From the NCBI RefSeq assembly GCF_000377945.1, contig NZ_KB898928.1, forward strand, positions 25,383 to 89,382: a stretch of 64,000 nt of DNA, read 5' to 3'. This document shows positions 8,912 to 17,331 of the stretch, piece by piece. Each line of letters starts with the position of its first letter. Position 1 is the stretch's first letter. A program made the position numbers and the translations under genes. The DNA comes from Thioalkalivibrio sulfidiphilus. GTDB lineage: Bacteria > Pseudomonadota > Gammaproteobacteria > Ectothiorhodospirales > Ectothiorhodospiraceae. A model generated the notes under the pieces. That model saw only the letters and a program-made list of their open reading frames with translations, had not been told where the DNA came from and ran no database searches.

Positions 8912-9167
8912 CGAAACCCTGATGGAATTCCCCTGCCGCTTCCCTCTGAAGGTCATGGGGGCCGCGGTGCCGGAGTTTCATGCCCAGGTGGCCCGCATCG
9001 TCGAGCGCCACGTGCCGGGCACCCCCGAAGAGGCCTACACCCAGCGGGCCTCCAGCGGCGGCCGCTACCTGGCCATCACCGTGGTGGTGGAAGCCCACAG
9101 CCAGGTGCAGCTGGACGCCCTGTACCGGGAGCTGACCGCCTGCGAGCTGGTGACCATGGTGCTTTGA
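8904..9167 (+). CDS. ybeD: YbeD-family protein (DUF493)
   Basis: A small 87-residue protein of the YbeD family, which has an ACT-like ferredoxin fold and no settled function; it is conserved between dacA and lipB. The FPCRFPLKVMG start and the SSGGRYLAITVVVEA strand are typical. The ATG at 8904 overlaps the end of dat by eight bases, which suggests coupling. Family assignment is good; the role is unknown. Confidence 0.88.
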   Translation: MADETLMEFPCRFPLKVMGAAVPEFHAQVARIVERHVPGTPEEAYTQRASSGGRYLAITVVVEAHSQVQLDALYRELTACELVTMVL

Positions 9168-9173
9168 GCGGAG

Positions 9174-9280
9174 AATTCAAAATTCAAGATTCAACATTCA
9201 AAGGGAAGGCTGCAAGTGCCTGCATAGGTGGCGCGGAGGTCTTCCTTTGAATTTTGAATCTTGAATTTTGAATTCTGAAT
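9174..9280 (+). repeat. Inverted heptamer array, ATTCAAA/TTGAATT family
   Basis: Left arm: AATTCAA, AATTCAA, GATTCAA, CATTCAA, then AGGGAAG. Right arm: CTTCCTTTGAATT followed by TTGAATC, TTGAATT and a degenerate unit. The 33-base spacer is not repeated. The array fills the ybeD-lipB gap and ends ten bases before the lipB start. Confidence 0.9.
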
Positions 9281-9290
9281 CGCCCCTCCC

Positions 9291-9902
9291 GTGCCCGACA
9301 TCATCCTCAAGCAACTCGGCCTCAGCGACTACGACCCCGTCTGGCGTCGCATGCAGGCCTTCACCGATACTCGCGACGAGACCACCGCCGACGAACTCTG
9401 GCTGGTGGAGCATCCCCCCGTATTTACCCTGGGCCTGAACGGCAAGCCCGAGCACGTGCTCGACCCCGGCCCGATCCCCGTGATCCCCGTAGACCGGGGC
9501 GGCCAGGTGACCTACCACGGCCCGGGCCAGGCGGTGCTCTACGTGCTGGTGGACCTGCGCCGCCGCGGCCTGGGCGTACGCGCCCTGGTCACGTTGCTGG
9601 AACAGGCGGTCATCGCCTTCCTCGCCGATCACGGCATCCGGGCAGAGGCCCGCCCCGACGCCCCGGGTGTCTACGTGGACGGCGCAAAGATCGCCGCCCT
9701 GGGCCTGCGGGTGCGCCGGGGCGCCAGCTATCACGGTCTGGCGCTGAACGTGGACCCTGACCTGTCCGCCTTCGCGCGCATCAACCCCTGCGGCTACGAA
9801 GGGCTCGAGACCACCTCACTCAAGGCACTCGGCGTGGAGATGGACCTGGAAACCGTGGGCAGGGCAGTGGCCGACAAACTGATGCAAAGCCTCGCCCCGT
9901 AG
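9291..9902 (+). CDS. lipB: Lipoyl(octanoyl) transferase
   Basis: Transfers octanoate from acyl carrier protein to the lipoyl domains of 2-oxoacid dehydrogenases and GcvH. The 203-residue length is typical. The substrate-binding [12 protein letters not shown] motif, the lysine of [14 protein letters not shown] and the catalytic cysteine of INPCGYEG are seen. A GTG at 9291 is the start. Its usual partner lipA lies 1.6 kb downstream on the opposite strand, separated by a foreign-looking segment. Confidence 0.95.
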   Translation: MPDIILKQLGLSDYDPVWRRMQAFTDTRDETTADELWLVEHPPVFTLGLNGKPEHVLDPGPIPVIPVDRGGQVTYHGPGQAVLYVLVDLRRRGLGVRALVTLLEQAVIAFLADHGIRAEARPDAPGVYVDGAKIAALGLRVRRGASYHGLALNVDPDLSAFARINPCGYEGLETTSLKALGVEMDLETVGRAVADKLMQSLAP

Positions 9903-9948
9903 GAGCGGCGACCCCGCCGCGAATGGCCCGGGATCATGGACGAGTTGT

Positions 9949-10263
9949 GGATGTCCCAAAGCGCACCACTCTGAGGGTGACTGGTTCTTGGTCGGACCGG
10001 TTGCAGTACTACCTGATATGCAGCGTCGCGGAATCGGTTCGGCGCTCCTCGAGGCAGGTCTGAGTGAGTTACGGGACAGGGGAGCGAAAGGGTGTGTCCT
10101 GGTTGGCGACGCCGGTTACTACAGCCGGTTCGGTTTCAGCACGTTTCCCGGTCTGGAGCATGACGGCGTCCCGAATGAGTATGTGCTCGGATTGCCTTTC
10201 GGATCTGATACCCCTGCCGGGAGCATCCGGTCCCACGAGGCCTTTGGGGTCGAGCCTGAGTGA
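9949..10263 (+). pseudogene. 5'-truncated GNAT N-acetyltransferase remnant
   Basis: The frame reads GDWFLVGPVAVLPDMQRRGIGSALL, the acetyl-CoA-binding part of a YhbS-like GNAT, followed by the expected GYYSRFGF and a normal C-terminus. The first half of the domain is missing: upstream of about 9960 the frame reads into unrelated sequence without a normal start (only a TTG at 9988). The break coincides with TGTGGATGTCCCAAAG, part of a sequence repeated in tandem at 10311-10380, suggesting that the repeat marked the deletion junction. Confidence 0.7.
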
Positions 10264-10310
10264 TGGGCCTGGGCGTGTCTTGGCGGTTTTGGGGCGGTTT
10301 TGGACACCCA

Positions 10311-10380
10311 AAATCCCTGACTGTGGATGTCCCAAAGTACTTTTGAAATCCCTGACTGTGGATGTCCCAAAGTACTTTTG
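10311..10380 (+). repeat. Perfect 35-bp tandem duplication
   Basis: Bases 10311-10345 and 10346-10380 are identical 35-mers (starting AAATCCCTGACTGTGGATGT and ending CAAAGTACTTTTG). A 16-base piece, TGTGGATGTCCCAAAG, also occurs at 9946-9961 at the edge of the broken GNAT gene. The duplication ends four bases before the LysE-family start. Confidence 0.9.
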
Positions 10381-10383
10381 TGA

Positions 10384-11010
10384 ATGACGACCATGAGTCT
10401 CCTCGATGTAATCCTTCTGTTTTCAGTCATGTCCCTTTTGGCGCTGGTTCCAAGTGCCAGCGTTGCCCTGGTCGTTACTCGTTCATCAACCGCAGGATTC
10501 CCGCATGGGGCAGCGGTCGCCGCCGGCATCGTGCTGGGCGACCTGGTGTTTGTTTGTCTGGCGGTGCTTGGATTGGCGGTGATCGCTGAGGCGATGGGGG
10601 GATTCTTTGTGGTCGTCAAGTACCTGGCAGGGGCCTACCTGATCTGGTTCGGTCTGTCTCTGCTGAGAGCCAAGCGGCCAACACTGGCGGGTATGCGTGA
10701 TCGAAGCACGTCATCTTTGACGGTGAGTTTTTTCTCTGGCCTCATCCTGACCCTAGGGGATATCAAGGCAATATTCTTCTACGCAAGCCTGTTCCCCGCG
10801 TTTGTCGATCTGTCCTCCATATCTGCAACAGATCTAGCCTCGATTGTGGTGATAACCCTGCTTGCGGTTGGCGGTGTGAAAGTTGGTTATGCATACGCCG
10901 GAGTCAGAGTGGCAAGCCTGGCAGGCGGGCGCGGGGCTGGGCGCGGCGCAAAGGTTGCTGCGGGCGGTCTGATGGTCGGTGTCGGTGCATACCTGGTTGC
11001 GAAGGCATAA
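10384..11010 (+). CDS. LysE/RhtB-family amino-acid exporter
   Basis: A 208-residue inner-membrane protein with about six hydrophobic segments. The N-terminal LLALVPSASVALVV is the LysE-family PGP region in altered form (P-S-A rather than P-G-P), followed by the typical GFPHGAAVAAGIVLGD, YLAGAYLIWFGLSLLRAK and SGLILTLGDIKAIFFYASLFPAF blocks. Substrate is unknown. Codon use is visibly less GC-rich than in the neighbours, consistent with acquisition. Expression signals are obscured by the tandem duplication directly upstream. Confidence 0.85.
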   Translation: MTTMSLLDVILLFSVMSLLALVPSASVALVVTRSSTAGFPHGAAVAAGIVLGDLVFVCLAVLGLAVIAEAMGGFFVVVKYLAGAYLIWFGLSLLRAKRPTLAGMRDRSTSSLTVSFFSGLILTLGDIKAIFFYASLFPAFVDLSSISATDLASIVVITLLAVGGVKVGYAYAGVRVASLAGGRGAGRGAKVAAGGLMVGVGAYLVAKA

Positions 11011-11175
11011 CGATGCAAAGGTATATGCGTTTTGGTCACGCCGAAGGGAATGGCGCTGATTCGCTCTGAATCACACTCAGGCCAATGAGCGTGACTACTC
11101 GCTTGGCTACTTCTGTCCCGCTGGGCACCGGCTACGGTGTGACCTATACTGAATTCCTGTCCTGAGGAGCATCAC

Positions 11176-11352
11176 ATGTCACTCGTAAAAGAGAAAATGG
11201 CGGAGGTCATACAGTCGCAGCCCGAGGATGCGACCTATGAAGAGATCATGCGGGAGCTTGCTTTCGAGCGCATGGTCGAGCGTGGGCTGCAGGATTCGCG
11301 CAATGGACGCGTGATTTCTAATGATGATATGGAGCGTCAAGTCCGGGCATGA
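11176..11352 (+). CDS. Small orphan antitoxin-like protein (58 aa)
   Basis: An ATG at 11176 preceded by TGAGGAGCATCAC (good Shine-Dalgarno) opens a 58-codon frame ending at 11352. The acidic, helical sequence (QPEDATYEEIMRELAF, ERMVERGLQDS, ISNDDMERQVR) resembles the small antitoxin-type proteins found with RelE/ParE toxins in proteobacteria. No toxin gene follows: the next feature is a hairpin and then convergent lipA. Assignment rests on composition and pattern only. Confidence 0.6.
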   Translation: MSLVKEKMAEVIQSQPEDATYEEIMRELAFERMVERGLQDSRNGRVISNDDMERQVRA

Positions 11353-11360
11353 GGAACAAA

Positions 11361-11403
11361 AAGGGGTCGGTGACAAATGGTTCTCGTTTGTCACCGACCC
11401 CTT
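11361..11403 (+). terminator. 17-bp perfect hairpin (terminator or REP-like)
   Basis: AAGGGGTCGGTGACAAA pairs perfectly with TTTGTCACCGACCCCTT around a 9-base loop directly after the small antitoxin-like gene. It can terminate transcription between the convergent genes. The GGGGTCGGTGACA core also resembles palindromes dispersed in proteobacterial genomes. Confidence 0.7.
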
Positions 11404-11454
11404 CGTCGTTACCCCTGGATATCGACAGATATCTTCCTTGAATTACTTTTCGTA

Positions 11455-11497
11455 TAAACAACCTCTGCGCCCTTTGCGCCTCCGCGCCCTCTGCGTT
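11455..11497 (+). repeat. Short-period array CCTCTGCGC (8-9 nt units)
   Basis: CCTCTGCGC, CCTTTGCGC, CTCCGCGC and CCTCTGCGT follow each other between the hairpin and lipA. A single arm; related in style to the nested array at 41698-41868. Confidence 0.65.
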
Positions 11498-11515
11498 AAA
11501 TCCCCCTAACCCACA

Positions 11516-12478
11516 TCACCCCTCAGCAATCACCTTCTGCGCCTGCTGGTCCGCATGGTACGAGGACCGCACCATCGGTCCACTGGCCACCTGGCTGAAG
11601 CCCATTGCGTAGCCGATCTCGGCGAGACGCTCGAATTCCTCCGGCGTCACGTAACGCTTCACCGGCAGGTGGTGCAGGCTGGGCTGCAGGTACTGGCCCA
11701 GGGTGAGCATGTCGCAGCCGTGGTCGCGCAGGTCGCGCATCACCGCTTCGACCTCGTGCATCTCTTCGCCCAGTCCCAGCATCAGGCCCGACTTGGTGGG
11801 CACCTGGGGATGGGTCTCCTTGAAGCGCTGGATCAGGTCCAGGGACCAGTCGTAGTCGGAGCCGGGGCGGGCCTCACGGTACAGGCGGGGCACTGTCTCC
11901 AGGTTGTGGTTGAAGACGTCCGGCGGGGCCTCGTTGAGGATGGCCAGGGCCACGTCCATGCGGCCGCGGAAGTCCGGCACCAGGATCTCGATGCGGATGT
12001 CGGGGCTGTGGGCGCGGGTGGTGCGGATGCAGTCCACGAAATGGCGGGCGCCGCCGTCGCGCAGGTCGTCCCGGTCCACGGAGGTGATCACCACGTAGCG
12101 CAGGCCCATGGCGGCGATGGTGCGGGCCAGGTTCTCGGGCTCCTCGGCGTCGAGCGGCTCGGGACGGCCGTGGGCCACGTCGCAGAAGGGGCAGCGGCGG
12201 GTGCAGATGTCACCCATGATCATGAAGGTGGCGGTGCCGTGGCCGAAGCATTCGCCCAGGTTCGGGCAGGAGGCCTCCTCGCACACGGTGTGCAGGCGCT
12301 GTTCGCGCAGTACGCGCTTGAGGCGCTGCACCTCGGGGCTGCCGTGGGTGCGGGCGCGGATCCACGAGGGCTTGCGCAGGGGCTTTTCCGTGGGGGCGAT
12401 CTTGACCGGGATGCGGGCCACCTTGTCGGCGGCGCGCAGCTTGACCCCGGGCTCCGGTGACTTGCGGGTATCGGTCAT
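11516..12478 (-). CDS. lipA: Lipoyl synthase (radical SAM)
   Basis: Inserts two sulfur atoms into protein-bound octanoyl chains. The 320-residue length is normal. Both iron-sulfur clusters are recognisable: the auxiliary cluster motif [12 protein letters not shown] and the radical-SAM motif CTRRCPFC; the C-terminal serine of the RSSYHA motif, which ligates the auxiliary cluster, is present. The gene runs opposite to lipB, unlike the co-directional order in E. coli, with foreign DNA between them. Confidence 0.97.
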   Translation of the reverse strand: MTDTRKSPEPGVKLRAADKVARIPVKIAPTEKPLRKPSWIRARTHGSPEVQRLKRVLREQRLHTVCEEASCPNLGECFGHGTATFMIMGDICTRRCPFCDVAHGRPEPLDAEEPENLARTIAAMGLRYVVITSVDRDDLRDGGARHFVDCIRTTRAHSPDIRIEILVPDFRGRMDVALAILNEAPPDVFNHNLETVPRLYREARPGSDYDWSLDLIQRFKETHPQVPTKSGLMLGLGEEMHEVEAVMRDLRDHGCDMLTLGQYLQPSLHHLPVKRYVTPEEFERLAEIGYAMGFSQVASGPMVRSSYHADQQAQKVIAEG

Positions 12479-12519
12479 GTCGGTTGTGTCTCGGTGTTGT
12501 AGGGTATGAACTGCGGGCG

Positions 12520-13749
12520 TCAGTCGCCGCGCAGCATGTCCATGACGGCGCGGATCTCGGCCTCGGCCTCTTCCACGGGATCGATGCGGTCACCGGCGCA
12601 GACCTCCGAGAGGCACAGGCGGGAGAAGGCGGGCACCGCGTCGAAGCGTGGCACGTCGTTGCGGCCCGCCTTGGCGTAGGCGTAGAGCTGGGCCACCTGG
12701 ACCACGTCGCAGTAATCGACCTTCTCGCCGCCGGCGCGTTCCCAGTGATCCGCCTCGCGCACCACCAGGCTCATGTCAGGCCCCAGACCCCAGTGGTTGA
12801 TCACCAGTTCGCCCGTGAGGGCATGCAGGCGCGTGATGATGCGCTCGAGTTCCTCGGGGGCGATGTCCGGCTGGTGCTTGCCCACGTAGTCGAGGATGGG
12901 CACCACACCCACGTCGTGCAGCAGGCCGGCCAGCAGGGCGTGCTCGGCATCCAGGCGGCCGCAGTGACGGGCGATCACGTAGCACAGGGCGGAGACGTGC
13001 ACGCTGTGGTCCCAGAGGCTATGCATGCGTTGTTTCAGGGACGGCACGTCGGTCTTGAACACCTGGCCCATGGCGATGCTGATCACCAGCTGCCGGGTGG
13101 CATTCGTGCCCAGGCGCCGGATGGCGTCGCGCACGTGGTTGACCGGCGCGGAGCCGCCGTACATCGCGCTGTTGGCGGCCTTGATCAGCCCGCCGGTGAC
13201 CGCCATGTCCAGTTGCACGATGCGCGCCAGGTCGTTGAGGTCCGTGGTCGGGTCCTCGGTGGCGCGCTGGATCTTCAGGGCCACGTCGGGGACGCTGGGC
13301 AGGTCCAGCTGGTTGCTCATGCAGTCCTGGTAGAGCCGGGCGATGATGGCGCCCTCGGTGGGGCCGTACTCCACGTCTTCCAGTTCAATGCCGGTGCTGG
13401 TCTCGTCCGCCTTGAAGGTCTCGAACAGCTGGCGGTCCACCCGCAGCAACTGACCCTGGGTGAGTGCCACGGCGTAGTCCTGCATGCGCTCGTCGCCGAA
13501 CAGGGGGCGCAGGGAACGGCTGGAGTGGGCCTCCACTACGTGGGGCTTGCCGTTGCTCATCAGGTTGACCTTGCCGGCCAGCAGGTAATTGATCCAGCGG
13601 TGCTCGTCCCGGGCGTTGAGACGCAAGCCGGGGTTCAGATCCACCAGCTTAGCCTTCTCGGCCAGCCGCGCACGATTCTCGGCCTTCAGCTCCTGCAGCG
13701 GCCAGAGCCGCGACAGGAGCTCGTCCAGAGGCTCATGCGTTGAGGACAT
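12520..13749 (-). CDS. HDOD-domain protein with N-terminal cNMP-binding-like domain (copy 1)
   Basis: 409 residues. An N-terminal region ([17 protein letters not shown]) resembles a cyclic-nucleotide-binding/cupin fold, and the C-terminal half is an HDOD domain ([44 protein letters not shown]). HDOD proteins are signalling or output proteins related to HD phosphohydrolases, and enzymatic activity is usually doubtful. Its start overlaps the end of a clear paralogue by 17 bases, so the two are a tandem duplication and probably co-transcribed. Confidence 0.85.
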   Translation of the reverse strand: MSSTHEPLDELLSRLWPLQELKAENRARLAEKAKLVDLNPGLRLNARDEHRWINYLLAGKVNLMSNGKPHVVEAHSSRSLRPLFGDERMQDYAVALTQGQLLRVDRQLFETFKADETSTGIELEDVEYGPTEGAIIARLYQDCMSNQLDLPSVPDVALKIQRATEDPTTDLNDLARIVQLDMAVTGGLIKAANSAMYGGSAPVNHVRDAIRRLGTNATRQLVISIAMGQVFKTDVPSLKQRMHSLWDHSVHVSALCYVIARHCGRLDAEHALLAGLLHDVGVVPILDYVGKHQPDIAPEELERIITRLHALTGELVINHWGLGPDMSLVVREADHWERAGGEKVDYCDVVQVAQLYAYAKAGRNDVPRFDAVPAFSRLCLSEVCAGDRIDPVEEAEAEIRAVMDMLRGD

Positions 13750-14953
13750 GCTTGATGGCTTCCAGTTCGTCCCGGACCTCGTCCAGGATCGCCAGGTTCA
13801 TGTCCGCGTCCACGCTGCCGATGTCCATCTTCTTGAAGGCGGGCACCTGGTTCGGGTCGGGCAGGCTGGCCATGCGCGGGGTGTTGAGGTAGCTGAGCAG
13901 CTGGCTGACGATCACCAGGTCGCAGTAGTCGGGCTTTTCGCCGGTATCGCGCATCCAGTTGTCCGCTTCCTCGGCCACGGTCACCAGTTCCGGGTCCATG
14001 CCCCAGTAGTTCATCACCAGCACGCCGGTCATGCCGTGCAGCTTGAACAGGGTGGATTCCAGGGCCTCGGGCGAGAGCTTGGTGCCCTGGTTCTCCATGT
14101 ACTTGAGGATCGGGATCACGCCGATGTCGTGCATCAGGCCGGCCAGCAGGGCGCGCTCGGGATCGAACTTGCGGCTCTTGCGGGCCAGCACGTAGGCGAT
14201 GGCGGAGACGTTGACGCTGTGCTCCCAGAGCTGGCGCATGCGTTCCTTGACCAGGGACGAGTCGGCCTTGAAGGTCTGGCGCATAGCGATGTTGGTGGCC
14301 AGCATGCGGGTGGTCTTCAGGCCCAGGCGCACCACGGCGTCGCGGATGTTGGTGATGGGCTGGGCGCCGCGGTAAAGGGGGCTGTTGGTGGCGTGCAGCA
14401 GGGCGCCGGCCACGGCGGCGTCCATCTGCACCACCTTGGTCAGTTCCGGGATGCCCACGTCCGGGTCGTCGGCCATGCGCTGGATGCGGATGGCCACCTC
14501 GGGCATGGGCGGCAGCTCCAGGCGGTTGTTCAGGGTGGCCTCGTAGATCTCCTGGAAGATGCGCCCCTCGTCGGCGTTAATCTCCACGTCGTTGACCTCG
14601 AAGCCGGCGGTGCGCTCGTCGTTGAGCCGATCGCCGAACGCGGCCTTGTCGATCACCAGCAGCCGGCATGTGCTCTCGGCCACGGCGAACTCGTTGCTGA
14701 TGCGCTCCGGGAACAGGGGCAGGCGCGCGCGGGGGGCGTCGGCAGTCACCCGGTTGGCCTTGCCCTGGCTCACCAGGCCCAGGCTGCCTTCCAGGAGATA
14801 GACCAGGTGCTCGCGATGGTCGGTGGCGTTGATCTTGGCACCGGCGGCCAGGGTGTCCTGTACGGCCTGCTGCAGAAGGGCCGCGCGGCCTTGCTCGCTG
14901 AGTTCCTTGAGGGGCACGAATTCACTGGCGATCTGCTCAAGCGATTGGGTCAT
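13733..14953 (-). CDS. HDOD-domain protein with N-terminal cNMP-binding-like domain (copy 2)
   Basis: 406 residues from the ATG at 14953. It is aligned along its length with the downstream copy (LVYLLEGSLGLVSQGK; LPPMPEVAIRIQRMADDP; ALLAGLMHDIGVIPIL). The open frame extends further upstream but overlaps an unrelated gene, so the ATG that matches the start of the paralogue is preferred. First gene of the HDOD pair; ligand and partner are unknown. Confidence 0.85.
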   Translation of the reverse strand: MTQSLEQIASEFVPLKELSEQGRAALLQQAVQDTLAAGAKINATDHREHLVYLLEGSLGLVSQGKANRVTADAPRARLPLFPERISNEFAVAESTCRLLVIDKAAFGDRLNDERTAGFEVNDVEINADEGRIFQEIYEATLNNRLELPPMPEVAIRIQRMADDPDVGIPELTKVVQMDAAVAGALLHATNSPLYRGAQPITNIRDAVVRLGLKTTRMLATNIAMRQTFKADSSLVKERMRQLWEHSVNVSAIAYVLARKSRKFDPERALLAGLMHDIGVIPILKYMENQGTKLSPEALESTLFKLHGMTGVLVMNYWGMDPELVTVAEEADNWMRDTGEKPDYCDLVIVSQLLSYLNTPRMASLPDPNQVPAFKKMDIGSVDADMNLAILDEVRDELEAIKHVLNA

Positions 14954-15095
14954 GGTGCAGGTTCCCGGTGCGGCTGCTGGTTGGCTGAAAAATGATGCCC
15001 TGCATTCTCTCACAGGGTGGCGGCAATCCCAATTCCGCGGTCCTGCCCGGGAGATGGGCGCGGTCCGGGCCCGGACAGGCGTGGATGTGCGCGCA

Positions 15096-15590
15096 TCAGC
15101 GCTGGCGAAGCCTGCCGGTGAAGGCCTGGTCGGCGTCCACGAGGCCGTGCGCCTGGAGCCATGCCCGCGCGTCCTCGGCATCGCCGTGGAACCAGGCCCG
15201 GGTATCGCCCAGGCGGAAGCTGTAGCCCCAGGTGTCCATGTCGTCCATGAGCCTTTCCCGGCCCACGCCGGGGAGCTGATCCGCCAGCAGGATCTGCAGG
15301 TAGCAGACCGCGCTTTCCTCCAAGTCATCGCCGCCGGCGTCGGTGTGCAGGCCGCTGCGCCGGGCCGGGTCCATGCACAGGTAATGGCAGGCCTCGTGCA
15401 GGGCCGAGTGCACCGGGGTGTCCGGGCGCACGTGCAGCACGTCGCCCACCAGCCCCGCCTCCGGCGCGCCCCAGTAGGAGCCCGGCAGTTCGGCGCCCTC
15501 GGGATGCCGTCGGATCTCCAGCCCCAGCGGTTCGAATAGATCCCGCAGGCTACTCAAATGCCCTGCTTCACAGACCAGCACGTCCATCAT
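15096..15590 (-). CDS. Conserved hypothetical protein with HExxH-like motif
   Basis: 164 residues, no signal peptide. The middle carries SALHEACHYLCMD, matching the HExxH pattern of zinc peptidases, and a downstream acidic region (DDLEESAVCYLQILLAD) could give the third metal ligand. I do not recognise the family. It is a soluble protein downstream of a small hypothetical gene, with a heptamer array filling the 9-base gap. Confidence 0.7.
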   Translation of the reverse strand: MMDVLVCEAGHLSSLRDLFEPLGLEIRRHPEGAELPGSYWGAPEAGLVGDVLHVRPDTPVHSALHEACHYLCMDPARRSGLHTDAGGDDLEESAVCYLQILLADQLPGVGRERLMDDMDTWGYSFRLGDTRAWFHGDAEDARAWLQAHGLVDADQAFTGRLRQR

Positions 15591-15593
15591 TAC

Positions 15594-15620
15594 TGTTTGT
15601 CAGTTGTCAGTTGTCAGTTG
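15594..15620 (+). repeat. Heptamer array TCAGTTG/CAGTTGT
   Basis: Three and a half perfect 7-nt units (TGTTTGT, CAGTTGT, CAGTTGT, CAGTTG). Read on the minus strand it encodes the last residues (QLTTDN) and the stop codon of the preceding gene. No partner arm. Confidence 0.8.
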
Positions 15621-16007
15621 CAGGAGGGGAGGCTTGCGATCTTTCAGCCCGGGCGGGCAGTGCTCCGGATGCCGCCGGTACCAGTCCATGGCCGCGTCCA
15701 CGTAGGCGCGCAGGCCGGAGGTGACGTAGAAGCGCGCCTGGCTGGCGTCGTGGATGGGCGGGTTGCCGTTCTCGGCGATCACGGCCGCCTTGAGCAGGGC
15801 GAGGATGGTGGTGGCCGCCTGGCGTTGTTCCATGGCGGTGATGGCTTCCCAGGCGGCGGGCTCGAAGTACAGGCGCATCAGGTCCGGGCGCTGGCTGAGC
15901 AACAGGCGTGCCACCTGCTTGAGGGTGCGGTCGGCGCCTTCCCAGTCCTGGACCAGGCCGGAGCCGAGCAGGGTGCGCAGTTCCTCCCGGCCCTTGGCGG
16001 AGATCAT
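15600..16007 (-). CDS. Hypothetical protein, 135 aa
   Basis: The ATG at 16007 is preceded on the minus strand by TAGGGGTTTC, a ribosome site made partly from the end of the 186-bp palindromic element. The protein is helical and soluble (VQDWEGADRTLKQVARLLLSQRPDLM, MEQRQAATTILALLKAAV); I do not recognise its family. The C-terminal QLTTDN and stop come from the heptamer array, so the natural C-terminus has probably been replaced. Confidence 0.65.
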   Translation of the reverse strand: MISAKGREELRTLLGSGLVQDWEGADRTLKQVARLLLSQRPDLMRLYFEPAAWEAITAMEQRQAATTILALLKAAVIAENGNPPIHDASQARFYVTSGLRAYVDAAMDWYRRHPEHCPPGLKDRKPPLLQLTTDN

Positions 16008-16013
16008 GAAACC

Positions 16014-16199
16014 CCTAGCCCGCACATCTCGCCACCCTCCTACTGCGGCCGCCGATCCGCTCGCTGTGGCAGGGCGTACTCGCTCCAGCCAGCTTGACGT
16101 AGTGTCGGCTACGCCTGCGCCGTCTTGCGCTCCGTGCACCCTGCCACAGCGGCATCTCGACGCCCTCGCTACGGATGGTGGCGAGATGTGCGGGCTTGC
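16014..16199 (-). mobile_element. 186-bp palindromic element, copy A
   Basis: Begins CCTAGCCCGCACATCTCGCC and ends with its inverted complement (21 of 23 terminal bases match). An inner stem is formed by CTGTGGCAGGG (16064-16074) and CCCTGCCACAG (16139-16149), and a small hairpin by CGTAG...CTACG. A second copy of the same length lies at 33403-33588. Copy A sits between two minus-strand genes, contributing the last codons of the ATP-grasp gene and the ribosome site of the next gene. No target duplication or transposase was seen. Confidence 0.9.
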
Positions 16200-16975
16200 A
16201 GAGTCGGCCCCGGGGTCTCGCGACTCAGATACTGGTGGATGACGTCGGCAAGCTTCACGCCCAGGGGCTCCAGACCGCCGTTGCCGAACAGCACGTTGAA
16301 TTCCAGGATGAAGGGATGGCCGTCCACCAGGGCCACGTCGAAGCCGGCGTGGTCGATCTTCAGCCGGCGGGCGAGATCGGCCACCAGGCTCACCGCCTGG
16401 GGCGGCACGTCCTCGAAGATCAGTTCGCCGCCCCGGGCGATGTTGTTGTGGAAACCGCCCTGGGGGGCCTTGCGCCAGTAGGCGGCCACCACCTGGTCGC
16501 CCACCACCGTGACGCGCACGTCCCGCTCGATGGGCAGGCGTTCCTGGGCATACAGCACGTCGTGGCTCGCCGCCCAGTCGCGCAGGGCCTGGCGGTCCTC
16601 GATCAGCGCCACGCCGCGCCCCTCGGCGCTGCGCGGTTCCTTGAGCACCAGGGGGAAGCTGAAGGTGTCGAGGATCTCCTCCAGTGCCGCCGGCGTGGAG
16701 GGCAGGATCAGGGTCTCGGGCACGTGGGCGGGGGCGGCGGCCCACAGGGCGCGGGTCATGCGCACCTTGTCGTGGCCCAGGTGGTAGCTCTGGATGCTGG
16801 GGAACAGGCGCTTGTTGTAGACCCAGGCCAGCACGTCCACCTGCCAGGAGGCGGGGAACAGCAGCCAGTCGGCGGCCAGGATCTCGGCCTCGTGCCGGTA
16901 CATGAGTTCCGGCTTGAGATAGCGGGTGTCCGGGATGCCGAAGGAACGGTAGGCGTCGAAGGACAGCAGGCGCAT
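16169..16975 (-). CDS. ATP-grasp (RimK/GshB-like) ligase of unknown substrate
   Basis: 268 residues from the ATG at 16975. An earlier in-frame start would overlap bolA. The ATP-grasp core is clear: FPLVLKEPRSAEGRGVALI (ATP-binding lysine and loop), YAQERLPIERDVRVTVVGDQVV, and the metal-binding HAGFDVALVDGHPFILEFNVLFG. Such enzymes ligate carboxylates to amines or thiols. The final LQARTSRHHP lies within the 186-bp element, so the original C-terminus has been exchanged. bolA is directly upstream. Confidence 0.8.
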   Translation of the reverse strand: MRLLSFDAYRSFGIPDTRYLKPELMYRHEAEILAADWLLFPASWQVDVLAWVYNKRLFPSIQSYHLGHDKVRMTRALWAAAPAHVPETLILPSTPAALEEILDTFSFPLVLKEPRSAEGRGVALIEDRQALRDWAASHDVLYAQERLPIERDVRVTVVGDQVVAAYWRKAPQGGFHNNIARGGELIFEDVPPQAVSLVADLARRLKIDHAGFDVALVDGHPFILEFNVLFGNGGLEPLGVKLADVIHQYLSRETPGPTLQARTSRHHP

Positions 16976-17025
16976 GGGCGTGGAACGGACCGGGACAGGG
17001 GAGGGCGCCGGGGCGCCCGGTGTCA

Positions 17026-17268
17026 TCAGCCGTTGCTGGCCTCCCACTGGGCAGGGGTGAAGGGCTTGATGCTCAGGGCATGGATGGCGCCGCTGGCGAT
17101 CTCGCCGCCCACGGTGGCATAGACCCGCTGGTGGCGCTTGACCGGGTTCAGGCCTTCAAACTCGGCGCTGATCACCGTGGCCTCGAACTTGCCGTCGCCG
17201 CCGGTGACAGAGACCCGGGCGTCGGGCATGCGGCTGCTGATCAGTTGCTGGACCTGTTCGGGAGTCAT
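17026..17268 (-). CDS. BolA/IbaG family protein
   Basis: An 80-residue BolA-fold protein (MTPEQVQQLISSRMPDARVSV; LNPVKRHQRVYA; IHALSIKPFTPAQW). The short form matches IbaG/YrbA, which partners monothiol glutaredoxins in iron-sulfur trafficking. The conserved C-terminal histidine of IHAL is present. The gene starts a small minus-strand run with the ATP-grasp gene downstream. Confidence 0.88.
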   Translation of the reverse strand: MTPEQVQQLISSRMPDARVSVTGGDGKFEATVISAEFEGLNPVKRHQRVYATVGGEIASGAIHALSIKPFTPAQWEASNG

Positions 17269-17331
17269 GGGATGGGTATTCCTGGTGGCTTGAATCGAGC
17301 GGCCAATGATAGCGCCTGCCGGGGTTCTGCG

